NCBI GenBank assembly: GCA_038380795.1
Contig: CM076267.1
Location: 7,299,501-7,363,500, forward strand
From: Pyrocephalus nanus
Lineage: Eukaryota > Chordata > Aves > Passeriformes > Tyrannidae
Length of the DNA: 64,000 bases
Reading direction: 5' to 3'
The notes beneath the pieces are model-generated. The model was given only the letters and a program-made list of their open reading frames with translations, had not been told where the DNA came from and ran no database searches. Of the stretch, positions 22,937-37,200 are shown in pieces. Made by a program: the position numbers and the translations under genes. Within the stretch, counting starts at the first letter, position 1, and each line of letters starts with the position of its first letter.

Positions 22937-25114
22937 AAAACAAAGTTCACTGTGAGTTTTTAGCTGTACTTTAATAAGTTTATTCTACTGAGTTTGTTCA
23001 AAACTCTTTAAAAACTTTGAGCTGAACAAATTTATAACTGAACAGTATTCTAGGTTGGTATCATGTAAGACAATGCTGGTTCATCATGTTCTAATAATGA
23101 AACACTTCTGGATGTGTTAAAGAGAAAACATGTAAAACTGCAGTTGCTAGGGTTTTAATGTATTGTCAATTGTTGATCTAAACAAATATAAGTATTTTGC
23201 TGATTTTTTTGATTTGCTAAATTGAAAGAAAGCAAGAATGCCTAGTTATATGTAATTTCCCTCCTCATATACCTCTATCTCAGGAACACATGAACATTTC
23301 TATATGAAACAGTCATTTATATTATGCTATACTGTACTTTGACATATATTTAAAACATTTTGAAAGTTTTTAAAAATATGTTACACTCTGGATGCCTTTG
23401 CAGTACTGCCAGGGAGGAAGTCAAATGGGGTCCTGGCAGCACAGATGCTGCCAGTGCTCCCACTCCCACAGACAGCAGACCTTAGAATCCATGAGGAGTA
23501 TCACTTTCAGGTTCATTCATCTTCAGAGCTCTTTTCTCAAGCCCTTTGCAATAAAGTAGTTGGGTTTTGAAAGAGGGATGATGTGGAAATCGCTAAAGTA
23601 CCTAGTAAGGGGAAGGACATAATAAAAAGGTTGACTTTCCCTTCATTTCATGAGAGACTCCCCAGCTCAGACAGGTACAGCAGGGTCTCCAAATATTCCT
23701 ATATATAAAATTCTTGTATTGAATGTAAAGATGATGTGCCAAGCTCCTGACAGTATTGTTCCCATGTAAACATTAAAAAGCCTTTATTTTACAAAGGAAA
23801 AGAATTCTGTTCCCTCTAAGACAGTAGAAGTGTCATTGTCTTGAATTTCCCCATTGTCACAATGGCCCAAAAACTCACAAGACAGTTACAGATGACACAT
23901 AGAGAATGTAATAATTGGACATCCTGAGAAAAACAAAGCATTTGTTAAAAAGTTCAATGCTTCATATTTCAAGTACTGTTTCAAATTAGCAGCTACTCCA
24001 GAAAAGTTTGATTGCATTAATTATAATGCATTAGGAGTTTTCATTGATAAACAGCTTCAAGGGAAAAGACAAAAATCCATGGCACAAGCAAACAAATGAT
24101 AATTACTGAAGAATTCATTCTTGCAGACAACTTCACATGGGAATACTATGGTATGCAATAACAGTATTTTTGGGTATACACAAATTAACAGGTTATTTTC
24201 TTTCTGGTAATGTATCTGTAATGAACAGGAAATCTAGTCATAATTAATCATATCATTCTTCAGTGTTGATATGAAGCTATACTGAGGCTGAAGGGAAAGA
24301 CCGAATGTGCCATTTTCTCAGACATCAACCCTTTGGTGATTTACCAAACCCTATGTTTGGAAGCTGCATGATGATAATTTTTCTGGGTTCAGTTTCCTTT
24401 CCTCTTTTTTACCCCAAATGGGTGAGAAATTCTCTAGAGGAGCAAGTCAGCATGGAATATGCTTTTGCTAATGATATACTTAAGCTTCACGTAAAACATA
24501 ATCTCAGCATAAGCAGGCTGATGAGAAGTGTCAGAGAAGGTTTTAAGCCTATTCTTAAATTTATACTCAGATTTCAATACAAAGAAAGAGCATTTCTTGT
24601 CATAGATATTTCTGTGTGTGAATACGATTATTCACCATAATGGAATTCCAGCAGTCCTTCCATCCTTAGCAATGTAAGTGAATCAAACAAACTCTTCTGG
24701 TCTAAAGCACTGAAATTCAGGGAGTACATGAAAGCATGGATAGTTCATCTGAAGGAATTGTTTTATTAAACTGTAATGTTTTTGGTTTCAAATCTTATGT
24801 CACTGATTGAGCTAAAAGGATAGACTAATTGTTTAATAAAAACCTCTTGAGTTTTGACATCAGGGGCATCACTTTATGTAGATTTTGTCCCCAAAATGAC
24901 ATCTCTAGTAAAAATAAAATGTATTTTAAAAATCTGAATAAGCCTTCAGTTTCTTGAGCTTTGTACACTAGAGAGCAAATACTGCTAACATGATAATTGG
25001 TAGTAGCAATCCAAAATACATCTGGGTACTGCCTAGTGAAGTTGTGGGGGGAGTTAATTCCCTGAGGTAGGCTGGGGTTAGGAAGTAGAAAGATTCGCAG
25101 TTCTTGGGAAGAAA

Positions 25115-25153
25115 TTACGTAACTGACCCCTGACGTCACTGCATTGACCCCTG
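25115..25153. promoter_or_regulatory. Candidate bZIP / nuclear-receptor motif cluster
   Basis: Within 39 bp there is TTACGTAA (25115-25122, the PAR-bZIP/E4BP4 palindrome), TGACCCC (25124-25130), a perfect CRE TGACGTCA (25131-25138) and a second TGACCCC (25146-25152). TGACCCCTG occurs twice, flanking the CRE. These are consensus matches only. An intronic enhancer is an inference. Confidence 0.4.
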
Positions 25154-27827
25154 TTGTTTGCTTGGAGAACTTCAACTGAAATTCAGAGATGGGCAAAGGT
25201 TGTAAAGATAAACGTAGTCAGAATTTTTGAAACTTTGAAGAAAGACTTGAGACTAATTTTTGTCAGATTTCCATTAGAGGTCCAGGTTAGGGCTAAAAAT
25301 TGATCCATCCAACATTAAATGGGAACCTTGTAGATAATACAGAGAAAATGCCTGCAGAGACTTGAAAGCGTTTTAAAAGTCTCTAGCTAGATAGAGGGTT
25401 GGGCTTCCACACTATCAAAGCAACATTAAAAGTGCATTGTAGACTTTGCTGCTTTGTGCTAGAACAAAAACACACACTGAGGTCAAGGGATTCTTTTGTA
25501 TCTCTGCTGTAGCCCAGCGCTCGATTCCATTAAAGTTCTTGATAATCATCTGCCTTAAGGCAGGCTTTATCATCGTTCTTTCTGCTTTCCAAGAACAACC
25601 TTATAGAAGGGTTTTGCAGTGTAATTTGAAGGCAATCTGGTCAGAAAAAAAGGAGAAACTTTTTCCCATTTTTAAGAAACTTTTTGGAGATTTGTCTTCT
25701 TTAGAAAGCATTTGGTTGAATCCCTCAAATGCCCAACGGTCCCGAAAGGAAGTGTTGTTGGTATTTTGTATGTTGCGCTGTGTTTTAAAATACATCCCTT
25801 TAAGCTTTAAGCAGCAAAGTGATCAAACTACATTTTCAGTAGAAGCCAGGGATGTCCTTCGCAGCAAGTTTTATAGGTAAGCTGCTAGCTACTTGATAGC
25901 AATTTTACAGATATACTGATAGCAAATGCAGGACATGTAATATGTTGTAGATGTAAGTAGGTTTGACTTAAAATGAAATGTCAGCATAACAATTATTTGT
26001 ATGGAGGTTTTAAAGACTAAATATGATAGCCCTGGCTTTATATTGTGATATTGTTTTATTTAGCACCCAGTAGCCATACTGTGAAATTATATCTATGATA
26101 ATAAAAAGCCACACTTCATGAGCAGACTTTTCTATGAGGGGAAGACCTGAATTCTTCCTAGTGTCCCAGATAAATTTATTTGTCTCCGATTCCTCTTTTC
26201 TTTCTGGTTCTTATGTATATTTTCCCCACAAATATACACATATACAAATATAAAGTGGTGGTCACTTTACTGCTTGTGTGGTACCCTAGTATTGGCTCAT
26301 TATCTAGACCACCATACAGAGCCTACTTTTTTGTTTCCATATCCATAACCATTTCTAATCAACAGTTTCTTTGCTCCAGTATCTGCCCTTTTTTCTCTTA
26401 GTTTCTTCCTGAAATCTAGATCTGAGGAACACTGGAACTGAGAAAGTATGTTTCAAATTTCATTTCTGAATGTGCAATTTAATGTACATATTCATAGTTC
26501 TCAGATATATAAATTATTCAATGTCCTATTCCAAAGCTTGATGAAAACACTAGCAGTTTATCTGCTTGTTTAGGTAAGCTTGCACCAAGCTTCCAGTAAG
26601 GGAAAAACACCAGACACCCCACATCTGCTGAACCAAAGACTTGTTTTATACACCATTATGTAAACTGCTGAAACTTTGGGTGTTCTTACTGGAGTATTAA
26701 GTAAACAGCTGTTGAATTTATGTTTTCTCATTCTTGGGTAATGGAAATAGATATGAAGGAAACAAGCCTGATTAATGTGGTAAATACATTAAGTTTGACA
26801 TGCATCATCCTGAAACATGTCCATTAAGTCTGACATATTTGAGCAAACACATTTACATTAAGGAACCCTCAAAACCTGGAGACAGATTAGGTCTGTAATG
26901 AATTACTGAGATAAACGTAACAGGATAAGTGACAGAGGAAAGATGGTGAACAAATTGAACTGTATTACGGCCTGTGCATTCAGTAAAGAGAGGTGATCCT
27001 TATCGCTGGGGAGAGGCAAAAGGATAATCCAAAAGTTGCTTAAATGCCCAGCAAATCTTTGGATGCCTCTAATGCATTTAATGAAGAGCAATATTCAACT
27101 GATAAAATGTCTTCTGACCGCAAAATAAATCCTCTCTTGTCATGAAGTCTCAAGGCCTGAGAAAACAACTTATCACTGTCAGTGTTAATCAAGCCATTGG
27201 TAGAAGTTGAGAAGAACCATTTAGCAATCATCTTATCACCGATATAGCAGTTGAATTATTCATTTACACATGATCAGATAAAGGAAAAATGTTTGCTGTA
27301 TCTTCCCCATCACCACCCAGCAAAGCTGTGGAGTACCTAGAAGTCTCTACATGTGAGGTTGTTGTCTGTAAAAGTCATCAAGAAAAACCAGTTATCATGG
27401 AATCTGTTTCCAACCTAGGTTTGTTCCTATTTCGAATCTGCAAAATGTTACGTTTTGATACAAGTTTTGATAAGCTATTAGATTTTTCAAGAATCCCCTA
27501 TGTGAGCTATGGTACAAGTATGCATAAATTTATTTGGATATCAGTAACAAAGCCATTTTCTAAAGCCCTGTGTGCATGCAGAAGGTGAGAGGTAGGTGTT
27601 AGATCTGTAGGTGCTGGCTGTATTGCTTAGTAAGCCTTCTTCCTGTGTTAGAGCCTTGAAATGGGAGTCAGGAGGAGCACACAGCTTAAAAACATAACTT
27701 GCTATATCTAACCATCTTGGATGTCAATCCAAGGGACTAGGTTCCCAATTGCTAAAACAATGAGGAATTAAAAAATTGTAAAATAAACTGCTCGCCTCTA
27801 GGGACATCAGGATCCAAACTTGTTCAT

Positions 27828-27866
27828 AAAAAAACCCAAACCAAAACCAAAAAAGCCTCAAAACCA
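27828..27866. repeat. A/C-rich simple repeat, (CCAAAA)n-like
   Basis: A runs are separated by CCC or CC over about 39 bp. Its composition is the complement of the G/T repeats at 5.5 and 19.4 kb. Confidence 0.8.
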
Positions 27867-30800
27867 AGTGCCACAAGTGTCCTGGAAGACATGGGGAGAC
27901 CATCACAATCTCCTTATGTATCATGGTCTCACTGTTCTCAGAATACTTGAGTCAGGTGGTGTGTGTGAAAGCACACAACAGAACCGAGCTCAGCTGGGTA
28001 AAAAGCGTTACATTTGTACTTTGACTCACCAAAATACCTCAGTCATTTCCTCTATATGTGCCACTTGATGCCTCCATGTAATAACCCCAAGGCATTTACA
28101 TTTTCATGCAGTTATCAAGCACTCTTCTTCCACTTTTGTACTTCAAAATCTTCCTTTTCTGATCCTTCAGCACAATTGAAATGATCCATGTCTCTGGTTT
28201 GCTTACTTTTCTGAACCAGGGTAGCTAAATGAGCCATCACTGAGGGGAAATCTTTTTAATAACTAGTAGGCATTGCAAGAACAACTGACTGCATTGTGTG
28301 CAAAAACACACCCCTAGGTTGGAAGTCCTCCTACTCAGGCACTTCATCAGAATGGAGAGAGCTGAGACAGGAATAGCATTATGTGAGTTTGGGCCACTAG
28401 AAATGCGATGAATAGTGTCTGCTGTACTGTGTTCTTGACTCGCTTGGCATTTGGACATTTCTGCAGGGATTAATTTTGAAATGATTGTCTGGAGGAGCCT
28501 ATGGTAATAGACTAAAACTTTCTGTGTATTTTTCTAGTTGATACTTACTTTCCATGAAGATGATGGAGAGCCTTGCCAATGTGAATAATAAGAAACTAAC
28601 ATCCATTAATGTCTTCTAATTTATGTCAGCTTACCTTCTTCACAGTCTGGCAAAGACAAATCATTTCTTTGTACTTTAAAGATAGTAGACACAGCACTTG
28701 TCTAATTGCCAATTCTGCGGCACTGCTGCAGCCTACTGTCTAGCTTGTCTTCCTTCCGTGGAGAGAATTAATATTTTGGATCAACACTTCTTTATTAGCC
28801 ACAATGCTTTGCTGGTAATTTCCTTCTTTGTCATTACATTTATTCACCCAGAAATACCAAATTTTATCACTGGAATGAGAAGTGTGGCTCTTTATGCATT
28901 ATATATAGGATACAGTCTAATTATTATTCAAGATACTGAAAATCTGCTGGTCTCATTCAGGCTTAAAATGTCAATTAAACAGGATGGCCGGGTTCTTTGA
29001 CTCTGAAGTTAATGTTTCTGTGTTGATTTACAGTACTTTACAGTCTAACTCAATCTATATTCATTTTTATCACTCAAATCTGGACTATGCCTGATTATCA
29101 TACCTATTACAGGATAGTCCTTGCCAGTATTCTCTGTGAATCCTTCTGTTTGAAACTTTTCTACTTTTACATGTATTTTGCTTCTGGCTAGGGCCATCCA
29201 TACATCTGTGCATGAAGCTTCAGTCATGCATTTCCCATTAACTAATTCATACACCTGAAGTACAACTGAGCAAACTGAAAATCGTTTTGATTGAGGGTGT
29301 GTTGTTATTTTGAACGTGTTTCATCTGTGCTCATGTGAACTTTATGCTCCTTTTCTGTAGTGACATCTATTATAAGCTTTATGAAAAATAAAAATAAAAA
29401 TTTCACCCGAATTATCAATTATGCTTGAGCTGGCATATGCCTTTCCAGATTCTCACTCTGAGGACAGGATGCCTATTCCTAATTTTTTTGCTGTTTTTAA
29501 TTGGGTTTGAGGAACTTTGATTCATGTCTTCAGTCTGAGACCTGAATTGCTGACATTTGATTATGCAATTAGCCATCATAGCAGATCATAGAGAAACAGA
29601 CTCTTAAAAAAAAAAAAATCACATAATACCTATAAAATTCGTGCATAGCTTTTAATACTAGGTGAACTCTATTACTTAGTGCTTGGACAATTCACTGTTA
29701 GGAAAAAGAAAAAGAAATCAACCAATATATTCATAGTGGATAATTTCTCTACTTCCTATCTTTAACAGGCACAGAGGTGCAGTATTTTGTTTCAAAATGG
29801 TCATTCTAATGATGTTTTTGCAACACCATGTAACATGGCATACTTTTTTTTTGGAAATAGTAGATTTTCTAAAAAAAAAAAATCTTAATTCATTCTTTTG
29901 GCTTTAAATCATGATGGTTTCTTACTAGCTCCTGTTTGCATGCAATGGGTTTCACAGTGATTCAGCTGGTTTGGAGGAGCTGAACTTGAACTTGGGTACC
30001 AAAGTGGCAGGATTATAGTACACCTAAAAGTTACTTGAGGCTTGCTGCACTCACTCTGTTAATGAGTTTTCATGTCATTAATTAAGAAATAAAATCAGTC
30101 TGTTTCAGGTGAGCGTGTATATTTTTAAGAGTTTGTTGGCTTTAAGTAAAGCCATCTGCAGGGCAGAAATAAAAATAAATTATTTAAAGCTTCATTTAAC
30201 ATTCATGTGCCTTTAATTTCAATATTTTTTGTACTAACAAACAAAAAGCAGTGATGTTAAAAAATAAATATAGTGTGTTCTCTTGTGCATTTACAAAACC
30301 CAGAGTTTCCTGTGCACTTAGAAATCAGTCCATGTTTACCAGAGACAGCATTTGTGCTTAAAGCACTATCCCTAGTCCTATCTGTTGGGAATAGAAAATC
30401 AAAGAAAGTATCTCCATATGAGTGAAAGTAAACTCCAGTTTATAAGAGAGTTGCTTAAGAGCAAGTAAATCAGTGCTTCCATCCTGCTATCCTTAAATGC
30501 TTCCAAGGCACTAGCCAGTGAGCAGAAACCCTCAGTGGAACAGCCAAATGCTCCCTTGGGGACTGTGTGCAGCCCGTGTCTCTGAGATGCTACGTGTGAC
30601 CTCTTCACTCCTGTAACTGCAGTCTAATGCAGTTATTCTTAAAATAAACCAGCTGCCTCTAATAATATTAGCAAAAAAAAAAAACAATCCTAATGTTTCT
30701 GGTAAGTATTTTCCAGCTTGCTCTTAGTTCCTTAACAACCTCCAAAAAAGCTAAAAGTATCTCTACACAAGCACTATTCACTGAAGAGATTACAAGTTGG

Positions 30801-31154
30801 TTATACAGTGGCTGCCAAACATCTCTGTTCTTTATCCTCAGGATAGAAGTGTGATTAGCTCCGTGTTTTAATATGAAGAACTGGGGCACGAAGAGAGAAA
30901 GATAAAGGCCTGTGGTTACATGGAAAAGGCATGGCTGAGGCAGCCCTTAGCACCTGGGTAAATAATAAACCATCCTTTCTTGGGCTTTGCTACTCGTAAG
31001 TAGAATTCCTGAGAGCTGGGATATGCCTTTTGTGTTAGAGAACCACAGATGAAGGGAAGCATCCACCCGTGCCTTGAATGAGCAATCCCCAGTAAGAGGT
31101 TCCTGAGACAGTGTGCAATTGTTGGCTAGCAACCTTTACATTTCAAGGTGCTAA

Positions 31155-31202
31155 GGGAAACAGAAGGCTTTGCTCAGGAGGGAAACAGAAGGCTTTGCTC
31201 AG
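31155..31202. repeat. Tandem duplication, 23-bp unit, period 25
   Basis: The unit GGGAAACAGAAGG + CTTTGCTCAG occurs identically at 31155-31177 and 31180-31202. Two bases (GA) separate the copies. The perfect identity suggests a recent local duplication. Confidence 0.92.
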
Positions 31203-34200
31203 TGAAAAAGCCTGGGAAAAGCCACATTTCTGCATTGCGGCAGACCTGTTGCTTACCTCGGATTTCACACCTTGCTTCAGATGTGAGGAGTTCTCTTTCC
31301 TCTCAGCTGTTCCTCATCTATAACTTTCTCAAAGATAGTTGCAGAGCTGTAAGGCTGATTGGCAAGTGCAGATGTAAAACCAAAGGGGGACATACGGCCA
31401 AAAAAGGATGGGGATAGCTCCCCAGAGTATTTCTAGGCTGGCCTCATTGACAGCCAGGCTGCAGCTGGACCTCGTTTAATTACCTTTTACACAGAGCCTA
31501 AAGTTGCTCTTCACGTGAGTTATGGGTCTCAGTATATCTTTTCTAGTAGGACTAAAATTGTACCTATTTCCAATATCCTGCCTCCTGAGAACAGTGAGTA
31601 GATTTTTAGGAAGAAAGTATAACAGTATTATACAGAGAGATCATTCCAGACATCATTGGTTGTGAGAGTTCCCCAACTGGAAAAGTACATGTAGACCTTT
31701 GTATTTAATAGACACTGAGAGATGTGCAGTAGAAAATTCCAAGTTCCTTTGCTAGTTCATTTTGTTCTCTGTAACTACCCTATTCCACATAGCTTGCCAC
31801 CATTACAAGCATGCAGGGAACAGATCTAAATGCCTGGAGGAGGATGGGAAGCACTTGCTAAAAAAAAAAAAAAAAAGTCAAAAGATAACTCCAAAATTGG
31901 AGTACAAGATCATTACTACTCACTCATAATTAAAATTAGTCTTCTGACTTACTATTAGAAATTTATTTTAAGGTGGGACTGGAATTAAAATGGGGCAGCA
32001 ATTTTCTGTTTCAACTCAGGAAATACATTTTGGAGATGGGATTGTGGTCATGGGAAACTGTGAAGACAGCTGACAAATTATTGGATAAATGACATATTGA
32101 AGTTTGTGTGTTTTGGAAAAAAAAAAGCGTAACTAGGAAGAAAATAGAATACTGAATAATTTTGTAGTCTGTATTTATTTCATTTATTGTTATTAGTTTT
32201 ATAAAAATATATAAATTGTAATTCCAGATTCAAGCAGCCATGAATGAAGTTCACCTGTAGATCTGTCATTTGAAAATACACAGCACAATCTTCTGCCCAT
32301 TTACCCTTCCTTAGTATACATTAGAAATAATCCCATGTCACCAGTACAATGCCCATTGGAATGTAGATCTATGAAAACCTGGGTCTTTTCTAGTTTTACC
32401 TACGATAGCCTTTGGGGTTTTTTAGTTCTACATACTGGTTATACCTCAGATCCAGATAGAAAACAATAATGCACTCATCTTTGACTAATTGGATCAAATT
32501 ATAGTGTAAACCCAGCAGGAATAATCTACTTAAAATTGACATTGATTTGGCAGAAATACATTAATTTTTTTTTTTTTGTGGTTGCTTTAGCATTGCAGAT
32601 GAAGAGAAGGATGTGCAAATAAAGAGATCTGTTTTGCCATCTGTAGTTTAAGTTCTTCCTGCCAATGCCACATGTAGCTTAAAGATGTTTATTAACTTTT
32701 TAAAGAATTTTGCAAGGTCCTATTTACATTTGAAATATTTTTCTGAAAAAAATAAGAAGAATTATTAGTTTTTAATTTGGCATGTTTCAAAATACTTGAA
32801 AAAACTTTGCTCCCTGTCTGTTTCAGAAGAAAACAACTACATGTTATCTTGTTCCCTTTGTCAACTTAGCAGAAAGTCTTGAACTTTCTTATGCAAAGAA
32901 ATGTAATTTGTTAGAATTTCTTAGAATTTCTGTATTCTGCTACTGATGGGAATTAAATCTTTTCACTTTTACTGTTGTAGATACTCCTTGAAGAAAGCCC
33001 ATTCAGTGTTATGTCCCTCTCAAAAGCTTTCAAGGCTTGAGTCTGTACTGAAAACAGCTTGCTGGAAATTTCCCAGTGAAACTGTTCTTGATACAGAGCT
33101 ATTTTTGACTGATATTTTTTTCCCTGAAGTTGTCTGCTTTCTGGGGAAAATTCTGGTGGTTACTCTAGGTTTCAGCTGAAATTTGTGTCAATCATGTACA
33201 GTTTTGTAGGCCAAAACTTGAAAATTTATGTGAGGAATATCTCAAACCAGCTGTAGTGGTGAGCACAGGGGAGGATTCCACATTCTTCATGAGGTGGGAT
33301 GCTTCTTTCAAAGAAAATATGTCCCTGTGCTAAGAGTATTATACATAGAAAGCCTGATGGAAGCAGAACTATCTGCAATCTTTTTGACCTAAAATAGACT
33401 TGTCTTCTTTGTTGCTTTTTATTCTTAATGTTAAGATAGATTGGCCATCAAAGTTAAGTAACATAAGCACTCCTGTAACTTTGCCACCTCCATGTTTGTG
33501 TGACACATTTTTGTGTTAGTTTGCGTGACATTTGAAGTAGAAATAATATCTGTTTGCATCTGGTGTCCATCTGTATGTCTCATTAGCAGCATCGTGGTTC
33601 TACCTGATGGGAAATGGTTGAGGTTATTGAGCTGCTTCTGGAAATCTCGACTCCTCAAGCAGCACTGAGAGGCAACTGCCTTCTGTCACCCATGGCACAA
33701 GAGATTAGAGAGGCAAAACTGCACTTAAAACATGCTAGGACCTATAGTTATTTCTTCTTAGGACGTATAAGTCCTTCCTTCTGTGCCACCCTGCAGAAAT
33801 GTCTCCTCTTATTGTGTTTAATTCAATGTGGGAGAATTGCCTGACCATTTTGAATGATACTATGTATGCACAGGTACTTGTTTAATAGAATTGCTGATTG
33901 ATGCCTTATTTTAGCTCTGTGGGTAAAACTGGATCTTGTGGTTTACGTAAAGATTTTTATGGATGATTCAAGAATCGTAATAAAACTCACGTTTTTTTTA
34001 ACTAGACAGTCAAAATAACCATGAGCTATTTTATAGGCTTCTTAACAGTATGTAAAGAAGGACTGGCATGTGATTTGTGAAGAGACTAAACATCTGTGAA
34101 ACTCATTTAAGATACAACATAAAAAGACTTTATTAGAATGTGAATCTTTGCTTTACCTGAGGAAGCATTATGAAACACTCCAGTTACTCAGTTAAAGGTT

Positions 34201-37200
34201 TGTTTGCAATAATGTGGCATTATATCCCCCTTAGCAAAAGCATCTTTTCACATTATTGAAGAAAAGTGTATTCAGAAGCTGTGTTTAAAGGTACATCATC
34301 ACCTTATGTCTTCTATTTTATGACATTCATGAAATCTCTTGGATGTGTGCTAGGACTCAACATGGGTTCAACATGAGAAAGACTAAGATGGCCCTAGTCT
34401 AAATGAGGGACAGATTTTGCTCCATTGCTTATTTTGATTAATACCTTATTTTGCAGCCAGCAGTGTAGAACTTAGCCTGAGAGAGCCTGGACCCGCATTC
34501 CTTGTGTTATGTTGGAAGTAATTCCCTTCATTGTAGCTGTTCTGTGTTTTATTTGGGTTTTGTGTTTGGTTTTTTTTTTCCAAAATTGGTTTTCCTTTCA
34601 CGTGTGTTACATAAAGAGAAGGGGGCTGTATAACAACATAAAGCAGCGTGGTACCAGCTCAGACTGAGAGCTCCTTTTGCTCTCACAGAGACCCATACCG
34701 GTGCTTCCGAAGGAACACAAAAGCAAGGTCAGTGCTCAGCTTCCCTGGGTATCCTCCTCCAGTCTCCAGTGATTTCTACTGAGGATGGTTTCTGAGCTAG
34801 AGTTAATGTGGTTTTGGTATCTTCATGGTAGCTGTTTCAGAAGAAGTTAAAAAAAAAAAAAAAGTTGAAGAATAATTGGGTTTAATGATCTGATGCTGGT
34901 ATTTAAGATGCATTTTTAAATAATCTATGCTCAGGAGAATGCCCTAAGATACTTTAATGAACTCCAAGTTGTCAGTTCTTGACAGTGGGATATGTTTACT
35001 TCTGACTCTTTTATTTTTGCATTTCAGAGGAAAATGTAAAAGGAGCTGCTATTGTTATTTTCCCCAGTGATGATCTCATTTTTAGAATTCCTGATACGTA
35101 TCAGCCTGAGTGTATCTCCCTTTCCTATTCTCCTCTTGTTCAGACCCTCAGAATGGTGCACAGTTTTCACTGATTCTTTCTATTCCATCTCATTTGGGTG
35201 CTGACCCCATGCTGAAGAGGCCTGGTGGTCTTCTGATACCAGAAAACATTGGTAAAACACCAGTGATGGTGCAGTGTACCAAAACCTGTCCAGCTGTACA
35301 AACTACTGACATGTCCAGCTGATGTAGGGCATGAACTGCATGATCACCTTGCCTGTGAAAATATTAAATCTGAAAATTATTGAGAAGTAAGAAGTTCAGC
35401 AAACTTTCATAAAACTTTCTATGCAGTTTTAATTCCTTTTGTTCAGTGGCTGAGAAGCTTCTTGACATTAAAGATCTTCCTCAAATTGTCCACAAAGCTC
35501 TTAGCGATGGCCTGTCATCAAAAGATTTCCATGCATTTAGGAGTTTTCTTGATCTCCAGGAAATATCTGTAAATTCTTCCTTATTTCTGTTTTCAGTTCT
35601 GGAAATGTTCCTCTACAATAGGACTTTCAGGGGCTTCATATTTGGCCCAGACTCAAGTCCACATGATGGAAGGGAGAGAAGGGGCTGTTTCAGTATTTCA
35701 AACTTTTGATTCTAGTCTGATTATTCAGTGTAGTGGCTGATGGTGGGTCTGTCTGTGTCCACTATAAAAACTAAAAGCCATTCTCTGAGCTTCTTTCTTT
35801 CCTGGCAAATAAAGAGGAGAAAAAAAAAAAAAAAATCAGAAACAGGCAAGGAATTTGGCTGGTATGCCAGGAAGACTTTGCAAGCAAATGTAATTAAGGT
35901 CATGTATAACTCTTTTCAGGCTTTAATGTTTTGCAGAATCATTTTTCATCTATTGAGTAGTACTGTCACAGCATCAAAGATTTAACTTTTACATATTTTC
36001 ATTATGTAATCTTGTGCAGCCCTCACTGATAACAGCCATTTGAAGTGTCAGTGCAGCTGATGAAATCAGATGGGCCATGAAGATGTTTGAAAGCTGTCAC
36101 TGAGGTGTATAACATATTTTTTTATTTTGCAGTTGCTTCATAAAAGTTTAAAAACAACACAAGATAGTGCACACTCATTCAGTAATACAAACTGTTCTGA
36201 AAGATACTTTTTTATTTGTATTATATAACTTTAGGAATGAATTAGTTATTTTCACTAGTGAAAAATTAACATCCACAAAGAATTTGGTGGTGTACTCTGG
36301 ATTTAGGACTAAGTTTTTGAGGATAGTTCAGCATATCTGAGTCACAGAATTCTTAAAAAATCTGTCTTTAGGTGTCACAATGGGAGCTGCTCAGTATTGA
36401 GCATTTTAAAAGGAGGCTCTTGTGTGGTTTTTCAGAACTAAAAATTAGTGAGCTGTTTTAAAAATCTGTTTTCCACCTGGTGTATTGCCTTTATTGTGGA
36501 TAAAGTCTCTATGTAGGAAGACTATAATCGATTAAAACTATTTTTCCTTTTAATTAAATGTGTCACTGCTGATGTACTCCTACGTCACTCTCCCAATTAT
36601 TCTGAAAACAGCAGGAGATTGTATTTTCTTGGAAGTGTGGCCCTCAGTATTCATTTCTCTTGATTTTATGCCATTGCTTTCATGGTCCATTCCTAGAGCT
36701 ACACAAGATAACAGTGGGTAAGACGAGTCCTTAAGCCATTTTAAGAAACATAACCTCAGAAGATAAAATAGTTTTCATCTTCCAGTTCTCCCTGAGCAAG
36801 AGCTGTAGCTTTGCTGTTTGATATACATTTTGATCCTACTTAATTTTTCTGTAATAATTAAAAGGAAATTACTTTTTTGTTTCTCAGAAAATGCACAGAA
36901 AGGAAACAACACTACGAGATCCTTCAAAGTCCCTGTGGAAATGGGTTACAAAATCAGGTCCTACATTAACCATACAGATGTAAATGGCAGACTCTTCAGA
37001 CTTTTATTTTCAGGAAGTTCTTTTCTGTTGTGCTTCCAGTTTACTCCATGTCTCTGTTGAATAGCTTCTGCTTCTCCAACATAACCAGTGTTGCACAAAT
37101 GTCTTTCTTCTGGCCAAGAGACAACTAACAGGAGTCCTTTCTTATTGTATATATGTTATATAATATCCATATTCCCTTATTTACTAACTCTGTCACTGAC

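Noticed and set aside
25446..25880. 144-codon ORF in the 19.4-kb intron
   Set aside because: No recognisable motif, non-ATG start, and length within chance expectation.
35137..35322. Open frame after TTGTTCAG near 35.1 kb
   Set aside because: The reading frame contains no NCKAP5-like residues and lacks a donor that would restore phase for the 39238 exon.
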